Source: Polynucleobacter rarus | GTDB taxonomy: Bacteria; Pseudomonadota; Gammaproteobacteria; Burkholderiales; Burkholderiaceae | Assembly: GCF_003072505.1 (NCBI RefSeq) | Contig: NZ_NTGB01000001.1 | Span: forward strand, 2,947,071 to 3,009,055 | Direction: 5' to 3' | Length of the DNA stretch: 61,985 bases | Part shown: positions 26,377 to 34,636 of the stretch, piece by piece | How positions within the stretch are numbered: the first letter of the stretch is position 1 | Layout of the letters: every line of letters starts with the position of its first letter | Notes under the pieces: model-generated | The model's database searches: none | What the model was told of the DNA's origin: nothing | The model's input: the letters and a program-made list of their open reading frames with translations, nothing else | Program-made: the position numbers and the translations under genes

Positions 26377-27362
26377 TGATGATGAAAGCCGCCACGTACC
26401 ATGGGTTCGGTAAAGCTATTGATGTTTTAAAAGTAGAGCAATTAGCTTTACCTAGACCTGGAACTAAACAAGTTGTAGTGAAGATGGCTTCCTGTGGTAT
26501 GAATCCATCTGATACTAAGCTAAGGTCGGGTACGTCGCGGGCATTGACTGATAGTTGGCAGATTCCTGGCAGTGATGGAGCTGGCACAATCCATGAAGTG
26601 GGAGACGGCGTTACATCCTTTCAAATTGGTCAAAGAGTATGGGTATTTAATGCGGCTTTTTTGAGACCTCATGGCACTGCAGCTGAATATTGTTTGTTAG
26701 AAGACTGGATGGTAGTACCACTATCAGAGGACTTGAGTTTTCAAGAGGGCGCTTGTTTAGGTATTCCCGTAATGACAGCTCATCGTTGTTTATTTTCTGA
26801 TGGAGATTTACAAGGAAAAATTGTCCTAGTGGCCGGAGGAGCTGGCGTAGTTGCCAACTACGCAATTCAGTTGGCTAAATGGGGTGGTGCAACAGTACTA
26901 ACCACAGTGAGTTCAGATATCAAAGCGGAACATGCAAAACGTGCTGGCGCCGACTTTGTCCTCAACTATAAAACAGAAGACATTGTGCAACGGGTAAACG
27001 AAATTACCAATCAACAAGGTGTTGATCGTGTGATTGAGGTGGATTTTGGTGCGAACTTACACCTGAATGCCCAAATACTGAAACCGGGTGGCACGAGTGT
27101 GATGTACGCCTACGTGGCTGCTCCAACGATGCCGTTGCCAATTGGTGCTTTAATGTCGAAAAATATCACATTAAAATTTACCTTAATCTATACCATTACC
27201 CCTGAGCAAAGAGAGACGATTATTTCTGACATTAATAAATGGCTTGCAGTCAAAAAGCCATTTTTTGCGATTGCTGAGGAGTTTTCACTAGATCAGGTTG
27301 TCGACTCCCATTTAGCGATTGAGAGCGGGAACAAGATAGGGCATGTGATCATTAATATTTAG
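26376..27362 (+). CDS. quinone-oxidoreductase-like NADPH dehydrogenase (MDR family)
   Basis: The 328-residue cytoplasmic enzyme of the medium-chain dehydrogenase/reductase superfamily is of the zinc-free QOR type. It has the N-terminal catalytic fold (CGMNPSDTKLRSG) and a Rossmann segment VLVAGGAGVVANYAIQLAKWGG with a slightly altered GxGxxG. Three ATGs in a row start the gene, the first overlapping the lipoprotein stop. It converges with the ABC-F gene. It is probably the cytoplasmic step of the cluster that begins at 23333. Confidence 0.9.
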   Translation: MMMKAATYHGFGKAIDVLKVEQLALPRPGTKQVVVKMASCGMNPSDTKLRSGTSRALTDSWQIPGSDGAGTIHEVGDGVTSFQIGQRVWVFNAAFLRPHGTAAEYCLLEDWMVVPLSEDLSFQEGACLGIPVMTAHRCLFSDGDLQGKIVLVAGGAGVVANYAIQLAKWGGATVLTTVSSDIKAEHAKRAGADFVLNYKTEDIVQRVNEITNQQGVDRVIEVDFGANLHLNAQILKPGGTSVMYAYVAAPTMPLPIGALMSKNITLKFTLIYTITPEQRETIISDINKWLAVKKPFFAIAEEFSLDQVVDSHLAIESGNKIGHVIINI

Positions 27363-27374
27363 TGCAATTTCAAA

Positions 27375-29321
27375 TCAAGCTTCTAATGACTCACTAAGAG
27401 ATAACCAACTTTCTTCTAGTTTTGACAAGTCCTCTTCTAACGCCCCAATTTTTTTCCCTGTTGTTGTAATTTCCTCTAGATTCGTAAGCGTTTCAAGTTG
27501 TTCGTGAAGATGCTTACGTTCCAAGGTTAGCTTCTCAATTTTTTCATTCACTTTTTCTAATTCTTTTTGAATCTTTTTTTGCTCTGGAGAAACAAATGAT
27601 TTTTTAACTACTGGAGTCGGTTCAATTGTTTTAGGAGCGACTGCTGCAACGGGTGTTTGAACCTCTTTTTTGGCAAGTTCCCTTTGACGTTTGGCCTCAT
27701 CAAGTAGGTATCTTTGATAATCTTCGAGATCACCATCAAATGGAGCGATACCACCTTTGGAAACCATCCAAAACTCATCACAGACCGCTCTGAGAAGGGC
27801 GCGGTCATGACTCACTAACATTACAGTACCTTCGAACTCATTCAAGGCCATTGAGAGAGCTTCACGAGTAGCAAGGTCTAAATGGTTCGTTGGTTCATCT
27901 AAAAGTAGTAAGTTAGGACGTTGCCAAACTATCATGCAAAGCACTAAACGCGCTTTTTCTCCGCCGCTCATGGTACCTACAGTTTGAAAGATCATGTCAC
28001 CACTAAAGTTAAACATGCCTAAAAATGCTCTTAGATCTTGTTCCCTAGTTGGTTGACCACTTAAGTTTCCTTCCGAAGTTGTCTTCTTGACCAGTGCAAT
28101 CATATGTTCAAGCGGATTATCACTCGGATTTAGAACGTCGAGTTCTTGCTGAGCAAAGTAACCAATATTTAAGCCCTTACCCTCAACAATGTCTCCGGCG
28201 ATGGGCTTGAGCGTTCTCGCAATAGTTTTCACAACAGTTGATTTTCCTTGACCATTGGCGCCTAATACGCCTATGCGCTGCCCAGCAAGTACAGACTTAC
28301 TTACATGTTTAATGATGGTGGTAGGTATTGAACTGCCACTTTCAGGGGAAGCTGGATAACCAAAAGATGCATCCTGAATCGATAGCATGGGGTTTGGAAG
28401 ATTAGCTGGCTCTTTAAACTCAAAAGTAAAATCAGCTTCCGCCAAGAGCGGGGCAATTTTTTCCATACGGTCGAGAGCTTTTACTCGACTTTGTGCTTGC
28501 TTAGCTTTACTAGCTTTTGCTTTAAAACGGGCAATAAATTTTTGTAAATGGGCAATTTTTTCTTGTTGCTTTGAGAAAGCACTTTGCTGAAGCGCCATCT
28601 GTTCCGCACGTTGCTCTTCAAAAGAACTGTAATTTCCACCGTAGCGATTTAGTTTGGCATGTTCGATGTGAACAGTTACATTGGTAATGGAATCTAAAAA
28701 TTCACGATCGTGGCTAATCACAATCATTGTGCCTGTGTATTTTTTTAACCAAGCCTCAAGCCAAACTAATGCATCTAAATCTAAATGGTTGGTAGGTTCA
28801 TCAAGAAGTAATAGTTCAGAGGGACACATCAATGCCCTTGCTAATTGAAGGCGCATCCGCCATCCACCAGAAAAACTATTTACTGGATTGTTCAGTTCGC
28901 TTAATTTAAAGCCAAGCCCAAGGATTAATGATTGTGCTCTCGCTGGGGCGTCATGTGCGCCACAATCATAATAGTGCATGTAGGCATTCGCCATTCTGTC
29001 ACCATCTCCGCTCAATTCTGCGGCATCTACTTCAAGTTGGGCAGCTACTAAATCGGTATCACCCTCAATTACGAAAGTTGTAGCACTTTCATCTGTTTCC
29101 GGCATATTTTGTGCAACTTGTGCCATCCGCCATTGGGTTGGAATACTAAAATCACCACCATCTTCGTGAAGGGAGGTGTTAAGTAAAGCAAATAATGAAG
29201 ACTTACCTGCGCCATTGCGTCCGACTAGACCAACTTTTTCCGCTGGATTAATAGTTAAGTTGGCTTGGTCCAAAATAACCTTTACACCTCGTCTTAGGAC
29301 GACATTTCGTAACTGAATCAT
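27375..29321 (-). CDS. ABC-F family ATPase (Uup/YheS type)
   Basis: The 648-residue soluble protein has two ABC domains: Walker A GRNGAGKSS and GANGQGKST, two Walker B/LLLDEPTNHLDL motifs and a charged linker. The C-terminal coiled coil (about 575-648) is rich in Lys and Glu, as in YheS/Uup. These proteins act on the ribosome (translation factor) and have no membrane part. The ATG has a C-rich rather than G-rich upstream sequence, so no Shine-Dalgarno sequence is visible. The gene is a single transcription unit. Confidence 0.94.
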   Translation of the reverse strand: MIQLRNVVLRRGVKVILDQANLTINPAEKVGLVGRNGAGKSSLFALLNTSLHEDGGDFSIPTQWRMAQVAQNMPETDESATTFVIEGDTDLVAAQLEVDAAELSGDGDRMANAYMHYYDCGAHDAPARAQSLILGLGFKLSELNNPVNSFSGGWRMRLQLARALMCPSELLLLDEPTNHLDLDALVWLEAWLKKYTGTMIVISHDREFLDSITNVTVHIEHAKLNRYGGNYSSFEEQRAEQMALQQSAFSKQQEKIAHLQKFIARFKAKASKAKQAQSRVKALDRMEKIAPLLAEADFTFEFKEPANLPNPMLSIQDASFGYPASPESGSSIPTTIIKHVSKSVLAGQRIGVLGANGQGKSTVVKTIARTLKPIAGDIVEGKGLNIGYFAQQELDVLNPSDNPLEHMIALVKKTTSEGNLSGQPTREQDLRAFLGMFNFSGDMIFQTVGTMSGGEKARLVLCMIVWQRPNLLLLDEPTNHLDLATREALSMALNEFEGTVMLVSHDRALLRAVCDEFWMVSKGGIAPFDGDLEDYQRYLLDEAKRQRELAKKEVQTPVAAVAPKTIEPTPVVKKSFVSPEQKKIQKELEKVNEKIEKLTLERKHLHEQLETLTNLEEITTTGKKIGALEEDLSKLEESWLSLSESLEA

Positions 29322-29419
29322 ATATGGGGGGATTTCAAGACTTTAAGTAATAGGCACTATTATGCCTTGCGGATGTAACTTAGAAATTTCTTTAAGTTAA
29401 ATTTCTAGATTTAGCCATT

Positions 29420-29438
29420 GTAAATGATAACGATTCTC
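29420..29438 (+). promoter_or_regulatory. Fur box in the feoAB promoter
   Basis: The 19-mer GTAAATGATAACGATTCTC matches the Fur consensus at 14 of 19 positions. It lies just upstream of a perfect TATAAT (29447-29452), so bound Fur-Fe(II) would block the promoter. It sits 43 nt before feoA, as expected for iron-repressed iron uptake. Confidence 0.75.
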
Positions 29439-29446
29439 GTTTGGAT

Positions 29447-29452
29447 TATAAT
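29447..29452 (+). promoter_or_regulatory. -10 box of the feoAB promoter
   Basis: A perfect TATAAT lies 28 nt before the feoA start codon, next to the Fur box. The -35 element is poor at 17-nt spacing (ATGATA). Confidence 0.55.
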
Positions 29453-29480
29453 TAGTGTTAAATATAAAAAAATTTGAGAA

Positions 29481-29717
29481 ATGAATCTAGATCAAGCAAC
29501 TAATGGACAAATCTTACGTGTAAAGAGAATTCACTCTTTACCGCAATCTACTGAATTGATACATCAACTTGAAGATATTGGTTTCATACCGGGTGAACAG
29601 GTGAGTGTTTTAAGAAGAAACATTCTTGGCGGAGATCCAATGATGATTCGAGTTGGCACCTCTACTTTTGCTCTCAGAAAAAATGAAGCGGCCCTGGTTG
29701 AGGTCGAACCTCTTTAA
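29481..29717 (+). CDS. feoA: ferrous iron transport protein A
   Basis: The 78-residue SH3-like protein works with FeoB. The pattern LEDIGFIPGEQVSVLRRNILGGDPMMIRVG is the FeoA core. The ATG starts 42 nt after the Fur box. A short perfect hairpin (GAGGT/ACCTC) sits at its 3' end, and feoB follows after 4 nt. Confidence 0.94.
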   Translation: MNLDQATNGQILRVKRIHSLPQSTELIHQLEDIGFIPGEQVSVLRRNILGGDPMMIRVGTSTFALRKNEAALVEVEPL

Positions 29718-29721
29718 TCTT

Positions 29722-31620
29722 ATGTCTGAATCTAAAGTCAACTTTTATCCTAAAGAGCCATTGATTGCTTTAGTTGGCAATCCTAATAGTGGCAAAACCT
29801 CCTTGTTTAACTTACTAACCGGCGGTAAACAAAAGGTCGCTAATTACGCGGGAGTAACAGTTGAGCGTAAAGAAGGAAAATTATTTTTAAGTGGAGAAAA
29901 GTTTGTACGCATTTTAGATTTGCCAGGCGTCTATAGTTTGTATCCACGTTCATTAGATGAGCGGATAACTTGTAATGTGTTAGCAGGCAGAGCTGAAGGT
30001 GAAAAAAAGCCGGACTTAGTTCTTTGTGTACTCGATGCTACTAATTTAAGAAGAAATTTAAGGCTAGTACTCGCAGTTAAAAGAATGGGCTTACCTTGTA
30101 TTGTAGTTTTAAACATGATTGATTTAGCTAAAAAACGAGGTATTGAGATCAATGTCGCCCGTTTATCTGAAGAGTTAGAGCTTCCGGTGGTCACCTCAAT
30201 TGGCGTCAAAACAAGAGGAGATGACAATTTACGACAAATGTTTAGCAATATGGATTTTAGTAAACAAGGATTAAAAGCTTTACAGGCAAATGTTGAACTT
30301 GATAGCACCCCTAGAGTCGAAGCTGATAATCAAATCGTTCAAGGAATCTTAAAGCGTTTAGATCTCGATAAGATTATCCTAGATCCCCTAAGTGATAGGC
30401 TTGATAAGTTTTTACTCCATCCAATTTTGGGACCATTCTTATTAATGGTCATTTTATTTTTAGTGTTTCAGGCAGTTTTCTCTTGGGCCGCATTCCCAAT
30501 GGAGCTGATTAAAGATGCGACGGAGTGGGTTGGTGACTTGATTGGGGAATTGTTACCTGAAGGTTGGGTTAGAAGTCTCATCGTAAATGGTGTCATTGCA
30601 GGAGCGGGTGGTGTAATTGTTTTCTTGCCTCAAATCCTAATTTTATTTTTCTTTATATTAGTTTTAGAGGAGAGTGGTTATTTACCCCGGGCCGCGTATT
30701 TATTAGACCGCCTAATGGGTTCGGTCGGTCTTTCAGGAAGATCTTTCATCCCTTTGTTGTCAAGCTTTGCTTGTGCTATTCCAGGAATAATGGCAACCCG
30801 CACGATTTCGAATACGAGGGATCGTATCGTGACTATCTTAATAGCACCCCTCATGACCTGCTCTGCAAGGTTACCAGTCTATTCACTATTAATTGCCGCT
30901 TTTATTCCTGACAAAAATTTAGGGATGGGAGTGGGTTTACAAGGCTTTGTATTATTTATTTTGTATTTAAGTGGTATCGTAGGAGCGTTAGTTATCGCTT
31001 GGATTTTAAAACGTTTTACTGGCAATAAATCTCAAGTTCATCCTCTGTTGATGGAGTTACCTGAGTATCATTTACCTGGGTTTAAAAATATCCTGATTGG
31101 ACTTTGGCAAAGAGTACTCATTTTTTTAAACCGGGTCGGTGGTACTTTAATGGCGCTTACCATTGGACTTTGGTTTTTAGCAAGTTATCCGGCAGCGCCA
31201 CTAGGTGCTACCAGACCTGCAATTGAGTATAGTTTTGCTGGGATGCTAGGTAAGTTACTAGCAAAAGTATTTGAACCAATTGGCTTTAATTGGGAAATAA
31301 GTATTGCATTAATACCTGGCATGGCAGCACGGGAAGTCATTGTTAGCTCTCTAAGTACCGTATATGCATTATCTAGTAATGCTCAACAGGACTCAGAGGC
31401 TTTAATACCTATTATTTCTCATCAGTGGAGTTTGGCTACAGCATTATCTCTACTAGCCTGGTTTGTCTTTGCACCTCAGTGCTTGTCAACCATAGCAGCA
31501 GTAAAAAGGGAAACCGGTGGTTATAAAATTCCACTGATTATGCTCAGTTATTTATTTGCCTTGGCTTACTTAGCCTCTTTTATTACTTACCGTATTGCAC
31601 TAATGTGGGGCATGGGGTAA
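29722..31620 (+). CDS. feoB: ferrous iron transporter FeoB (GTPase-permease)
   Basis: The 632-residue protein has an N-terminal G domain (GNPNSGKTS, DLPGVY, NMIDLAKKRG), a helical bundle and a C-terminal membrane part with two Gate segments (GRSFIPLLSSFACAIPGIMATRT; later PGMAAREVIVS). It imports Fe(II) across the inner membrane. The ATG at 29722 is chosen over the in-frame one at 29653 because the latter would overlap feoA and add 23 unconserved residues. It is shorter than E. coli FeoB, as in many betaproteobacteria. No feoC follows. Confidence 0.94.
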   Translation: MSESKVNFYPKEPLIALVGNPNSGKTSLFNLLTGGKQKVANYAGVTVERKEGKLFLSGEKFVRILDLPGVYSLYPRSLDERITCNVLAGRAEGEKKPDLVLCVLDATNLRRNLRLVLAVKRMGLPCIVVLNMIDLAKKRGIEINVARLSEELELPVVTSIGVKTRGDDNLRQMFSNMDFSKQGLKALQANVELDSTPRVEADNQIVQGILKRLDLDKIILDPLSDRLDKFLLHPILGPFLLMVILFLVFQAVFSWAAFPMELIKDATEWVGDLIGELLPEGWVRSLIVNGVIAGAGGVIVFLPQILILFFFILVLEESGYLPRAAYLLDRLMGSVGLSGRSFIPLLSSFACAIPGIMATRTISNTRDRIVTILIAPLMTCSARLPVYSLLIAAFIPDKNLGMGVGLQGFVLFILYLSGIVGALVIAWILKRFTGNKSQVHPLLMELPEYHLPGFKNILIGLWQRVLIFLNRVGGTLMALTIGLWFLASYPAAPLGATRPAIEYSFAGMLGKLLAKVFEPIGFNWEISIALIPGMAAREVIVSSLSTVYALSSNAQQDSEALIPIISHQWSLATALSLLAWFVFAPQCLSTIAAVKRETGGYKIPLIMLSYLFALAYLASFITYRIALMWGMG

Positions 31621-31707
31621 AGTGTAACGAGCTCAAACGCTGATGTAATATAATCCAAATTATGAAACAAAGTTCATTAAATTAAGATAGTCAAATTACA
31701 GAATCAA

Positions 31708-32349
31708 ATGCCAAATAAGACAATTTTGCATCTGTTTATGTTTTTAGCACTAATGACGATAAATAATGTACAGGAAGTTATGGCTATAGAAGAACCAAAA
31801 TTTGAACAATTAAGAAGTTTTGATTCGTTTGAATTAAGAAAATATCCCCAGTTAATTATTGCCGAAGTTACAGTGGCCGGTGATCGCAGTGAAGCATCTT
31901 CAGCCGGGTTTCGAAAAATAGCAGATTTTATTTTTGGTAACAACTCAGGTGTTGGTAAACAGTCGAAAATTGATATGACAGTTCCTGTCATCACTGAGCC
32001 CATCAAAATTGAAATGACAGCACCCGTAGGAATCCAAGCAACAAACAGTAAAAATAACTGGAATATTCAGTTTGTGATGCCAAGCCAATACACTTTGGAA
32101 ACATTACCAAAGCCAAACAATGACGAAGTCAAAATTGTCCTAGTTCCCGAAAAGTTTTATGCAGTAACAAAATTTTCAGGATTTACTGGTGATGAAACAG
32201 TGGCTGAAAATACGACTTATTTAAAAGCATGGATGGCTAGAGAAAAGTTAACCGCTATTGGGTTGCCTAAACTTGCAAGATACAATCCCCCATGGACATT
32301 GCCTTTTTGGCGAAGAAATGAAATTCTGATAGAAGTAAATCCTAATTAA
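31708..32349 (+). CDS. SOUL family heme-binding-like protein, exported
   Basis: The 213-residue protein has a signal-like N-terminal hydrophobic stretch. The SOUL fold follows: FELRKYPQLIIAEV, the conserved KIDMTVPVITEPIKIEMTAPV and WNIQFVMPSQYTLETLPKPNN. SOUL proteins bind heme or related tetrapyrroles or organic anions. A TATAAT at 31649-31654 may be its -10 box. It lies 87 nt after feoB. A second, much more diverged SOUL protein is encoded at 40665-41216. Confidence 0.9.
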   Translation: MPNKTILHLFMFLALMTINNVQEVMAIEEPKFEQLRSFDSFELRKYPQLIIAEVTVAGDRSEASSAGFRKIADFIFGNNSGVGKQSKIDMTVPVITEPIKIEMTAPVGIQATNSKNNWNIQFVMPSQYTLETLPKPNNDEVKIVLVPEKFYAVTKFSGFTGDETVAENTTYLKAWMAREKLTAIGLPKLARYNPPWTLPFWRRNEILIEVNPN

Positions 32350-32498
32350 TTTTCTTTAGCGCTGACGGCTAAACGACGCTGACAACTAAACGAAATAATC
32401 TCCGCTACACTTCCTTGTAGTTGCTTAGCTATTGGCGCAGAAATTTTCCAATGGCACATCTTTACATTACAAACGGAAGAAGGATGTTCTTTCGACAT
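32346..32498 (-). CDS. possible small ORF (50 aa), unknown
   Basis: On the minus strand an ATG at 32498 opens a 50-codon frame ending at 32346, 4 nt inside the end of the SOUL gene on the other strand. The frame stays open for another 21 codons upstream of the ATG. The product is basic with three Cys (CNVKMCH, then SCQRR) and has no recognised domain. The ATG has no clear Shine-Dalgarno sequence. It could be a small gene, a remnant, or chance. Confidence 0.2.
   Translation of the reverse strand: MSKEHPSSVCNVKMCHWKISAPIAKQLQGSVAEIISFSCQRRLAVSAKEN
32360..32393. repeat. 17-bp imperfect tandem repeat
   Basis: CGCTGACGGCTAAACGA at 32360-32376 is followed directly by CGCTGACAACTAAACGA at 32377-32393, with two mismatches. 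It lies just after the SOUL gene in a segment that looks less AT-rich than its surroundings. Confidence 0.85.
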
Positions 32499-32560
32499 GA
32501 CAATCAAAAGCGCATTACAAACATCTTCAGCCAGAAATTTACAAGTATAAAAAACAGATT

Positions 32561-32590
32561 AAAAAAAACCGGCTACAAAGAGCCGGTTTT
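32561..32590 (-). terminator. rho-independent terminator of the MHS transporter
   Basis: A perfect 10-bp stem (AAAACCGGCT at 32565-32574, AGCCGGTTTT at 32581-32590) with a 6-nt loop lies 20 nt after the stop codon of the minus-strand transporter. Read on that strand it is followed by eight T residues. With four T on the other side it may also slow plus-strand transcription. Confidence 0.9.
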
Positions 32591-32610
32591 AGTAATACAC
32601 AAATAATTAA

Positions 32611-34296
32611 TTAATCATTTGCATAGATATCTACATCTTTAGTTTCACGTAAGAATAGTGATCCTATTACTAAAGTCACTGAAGCAACAATAATTGGATA
32701 CCATAAACCATGGTAAATATTACCGTTTTGTGCAACTAAGGCAAACGCAATTGTTGGTAGTAAACCACCAAACCATCCGTTACCAATGTGGTATGGTAAA
32801 GACATGGATGTGTAGCGAATTCTTGTTGGGAACATTTCAACGAGATAAGCTGCAATCGGACCATAAACCATCGTTACATAAATCACAAGGATAACTAAAA
32901 GCAAGAGAACCATTGGCTTATTCATCTCCGCAGTATCAGCCTTTGTAGGATAACCAGCTGCGTTCAATGCATCACGAATACTCTTTTTAAATGCGCCGTC
33001 CTTTGCCTTTGCTTCATCCTTACTTAAACCTTTAGAAGAATAAGATTCAATTTCTGTTTCACCAATCTTCACTTTCGCTACAGTTCCAGCAGGACCTGTC
33101 ATTGTAGAGTAACTGGCTGAGTTACTTGCCATCACCTGCTTAGCAATGTCACATGAGCTAGTAAACTTCGCTGTACCTGTTGGGTTAAATTGGAAAGTAC
33201 ATTCAGCAGGATCGACAGTGATTGCGGCTGGTGAGGTTGCCATTGCTTTTTCCAATTTTGGATTAGCGTAATGGGTTAAGTTGTTGAAAATTGAGACTGG
33301 CGTATTAGGCAAGTAAGTAATGATAGCTAACAACAGACCAAGCATAATCACTAATTTACGACCGATCTTGTCTGACAAAGTACCAAAGAATAGGAAAAAT
33401 GGTGTGCCGATAAGAAGAGCGATGGCAATCATGATGTTTGCTGTATATGCATCCACTTTAAGAACTTGGGTCATGAAGAAGAGAGCATAGAACTGACCTG
33501 TATACCAAACAACTGCTTGACCGGCAACTAAACCAAATAGAGCCAAAATAACTATTTTGAGATTAGCCCATTGTCCAAAAGACTCACCTAAAGGAGATTT
33601 GGAAAGTTTGCCTTCGTTTTTCATTTTTTGAAACGCTGGTGATTCAGCCATTTGCAAACGAATATAAAGGGAAACAGCAAGTAACAGAACAGAAAGAATA
33701 AATGGAACTCTCCATCCCCAAACTTCGAAATTTGCACCAGTTACTTCACGAGTGATCAAGATGACAATTAGGGATAGAAATAAACCTACTGTAGCTGTAG
33801 TTTGAATCCAAGAAGTATAAGCACCACGTTTACCAGCGGGGGCATGCTCTGCAACATAAGTTGCCGCACCTCCGTACTCACCACCTAATGCTAAACCTTG
33901 TAACAGGCGTAAGGCAATTAAGAGGACCGGAGCTGCTACACCAATGCTGGCATAGTTGGGAAGAATTCCTACGAAAAAAGTAGAAGCTCCCATAATTACG
34001 ATGGTAACCAAGAAGGTATATTTACGACCAATTAAATCACCTAAACGGCCGAATACTAAAGCACCGAATGGGCGAACGATAAAACCTGCTGCAAAAGCTA
34101 ACAGTGCAAAAATAAAAGCAGAACCATCATCTAAGCCTGAGAAAAATTGTTTTGCAATAATTGCGGCAAGTGATCCATATAGGTAAAAATCATACCATTC
34201 AAATACTGTGCCCAAAGAAGACGCAATAATAACCTTGCGCTCTTCTGCAGACATTGGCGCAGCTTTACCTGAACCAACTGAAGTTGTTGCTGTCAT
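32611..34296 (-). CDS. MFS transporter, metabolite:H+ symporter (MHS) family
   Basis: The 561-residue protein has twelve predicted helices and the ProP/ShiA-type signatures FEWYDFYLYG, GRLGDLIGRKYTF and LRLLQGLALGGEYGGAATYVAEHAP. Between helices 9 and 10 there is an insertion (about residues 335-460) that should face the periplasm. It contains Cys366 and Cys382. MHS proteins take up organic acids or betaines with protons. AGGAG lies 6 nt before the ATG. A strong terminator follows. The substrate is unknown. Confidence 0.92.
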   Translation of the reverse strand: MTATTSVGSGKAAPMSAEERKVIIASSLGTVFEWYDFYLYGSLAAIIAKQFFSGLDDGSAFIFALLAFAAGFIVRPFGALVFGRLGDLIGRKYTFLVTIVIMGASTFFVGILPNYASIGVAAPVLLIALRLLQGLALGGEYGGAATYVAEHAPAGKRGAYTSWIQTTATVGLFLSLIVILITREVTGANFEVWGWRVPFILSVLLLAVSLYIRLQMAESPAFQKMKNEGKLSKSPLGESFGQWANLKIVILALFGLVAGQAVVWYTGQFYALFFMTQVLKVDAYTANIMIAIALLIGTPFFLFFGTLSDKIGRKLVIMLGLLLAIITYLPNTPVSIFNNLTHYANPKLEKAMATSPAAITVDPAECTFQFNPTGTAKFTSSCDIAKQVMASNSASYSTMTGPAGTVAKVKIGETEIESYSSKGLSKDEAKAKDGAFKKSIRDALNAAGYPTKADTAEMNKPMVLLLLVILVIYVTMVYGPIAAYLVEMFPTRIRYTSMSLPYHIGNGWFGGLLPTIAFALVAQNGNIYHGLWYPIIVASVTLVIGSLFLRETKDVDIYAND

Positions 34297-34566
34297 GTTT
34301 AACTCCTACTGTTAAATTAAAATTATGGAAAAGCAAAGTCATTATCCCAAGTTAAAGATTAAAAAAGCTTTCAATTTAGGGTAAAACCTTATGAAATAAG
34401 GGGAAAATTGTAAAAAAAAACCTTAAAAAATTAAGAAATCAAAAAATTGACTTGATGATTAGTAAACAGTAAGAAATATCTTACGAACAATTCAGATAAA
34501 AATAGCCCCTTCATGTTGTATATTGAAAATGAAGGAAAAATAAAGAGAAAAAATCGAAAAAGATGC

Positions 34567-34595
34567 TTGTATAAAAAACTGTTTTTATATACAGT
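34567..34595 (+). promoter_or_regulatory. probable recA sigma-70 promoter
   Basis: TTGTAT (34567-34572) and TACAGT (34590-34595) are 17 nt apart and overlap the LexA box. Each hexamer is an imperfect match to the consensus. The arrangement is the usual one for a LexA-repressed recA. Confidence 0.5.
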
Positions 34596-34596
34596 A
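34577..34596 (+). promoter_or_regulatory. LexA (SOS) box upstream of recA
   Basis: The 20-mer AACTGTTTTTATATACAGTA contains CTG-N10-CAG with an AT-rich centre, the LexA operator of beta- and gammaproteobacteria. It lies 41 nt before the recA ATG. Confidence 0.85.
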
Positions 34597-34636
34597 TCGA
34601 AATAAGCAAATAACATTAAATGGGAAAGAAAATCGA

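Larger units (their letters stand above)
34297..34636. other. recA upstream region
   Basis: This holds the divergent leaders of the MHS transporter and recA. Three short perfect hairpins lack T-tracts: CCTTAT/ATAAGG at 34387-34401, GTAAGA/TCTTAC at 34469-34484, and CCTTCAT/ATGAAGG at 34508-34535. The LexA box and the probable recA promoter are at the right end. No gene is seen. Confidence 0.6.

Noticed and set aside
32421..32606. 61-codon plus-strand frame between the SOUL gene and the MHS transporter
   Set aside because: It runs through the terminator stem, starts with TTG without a Shine-Dalgarno sequence and has no recognisable motif.
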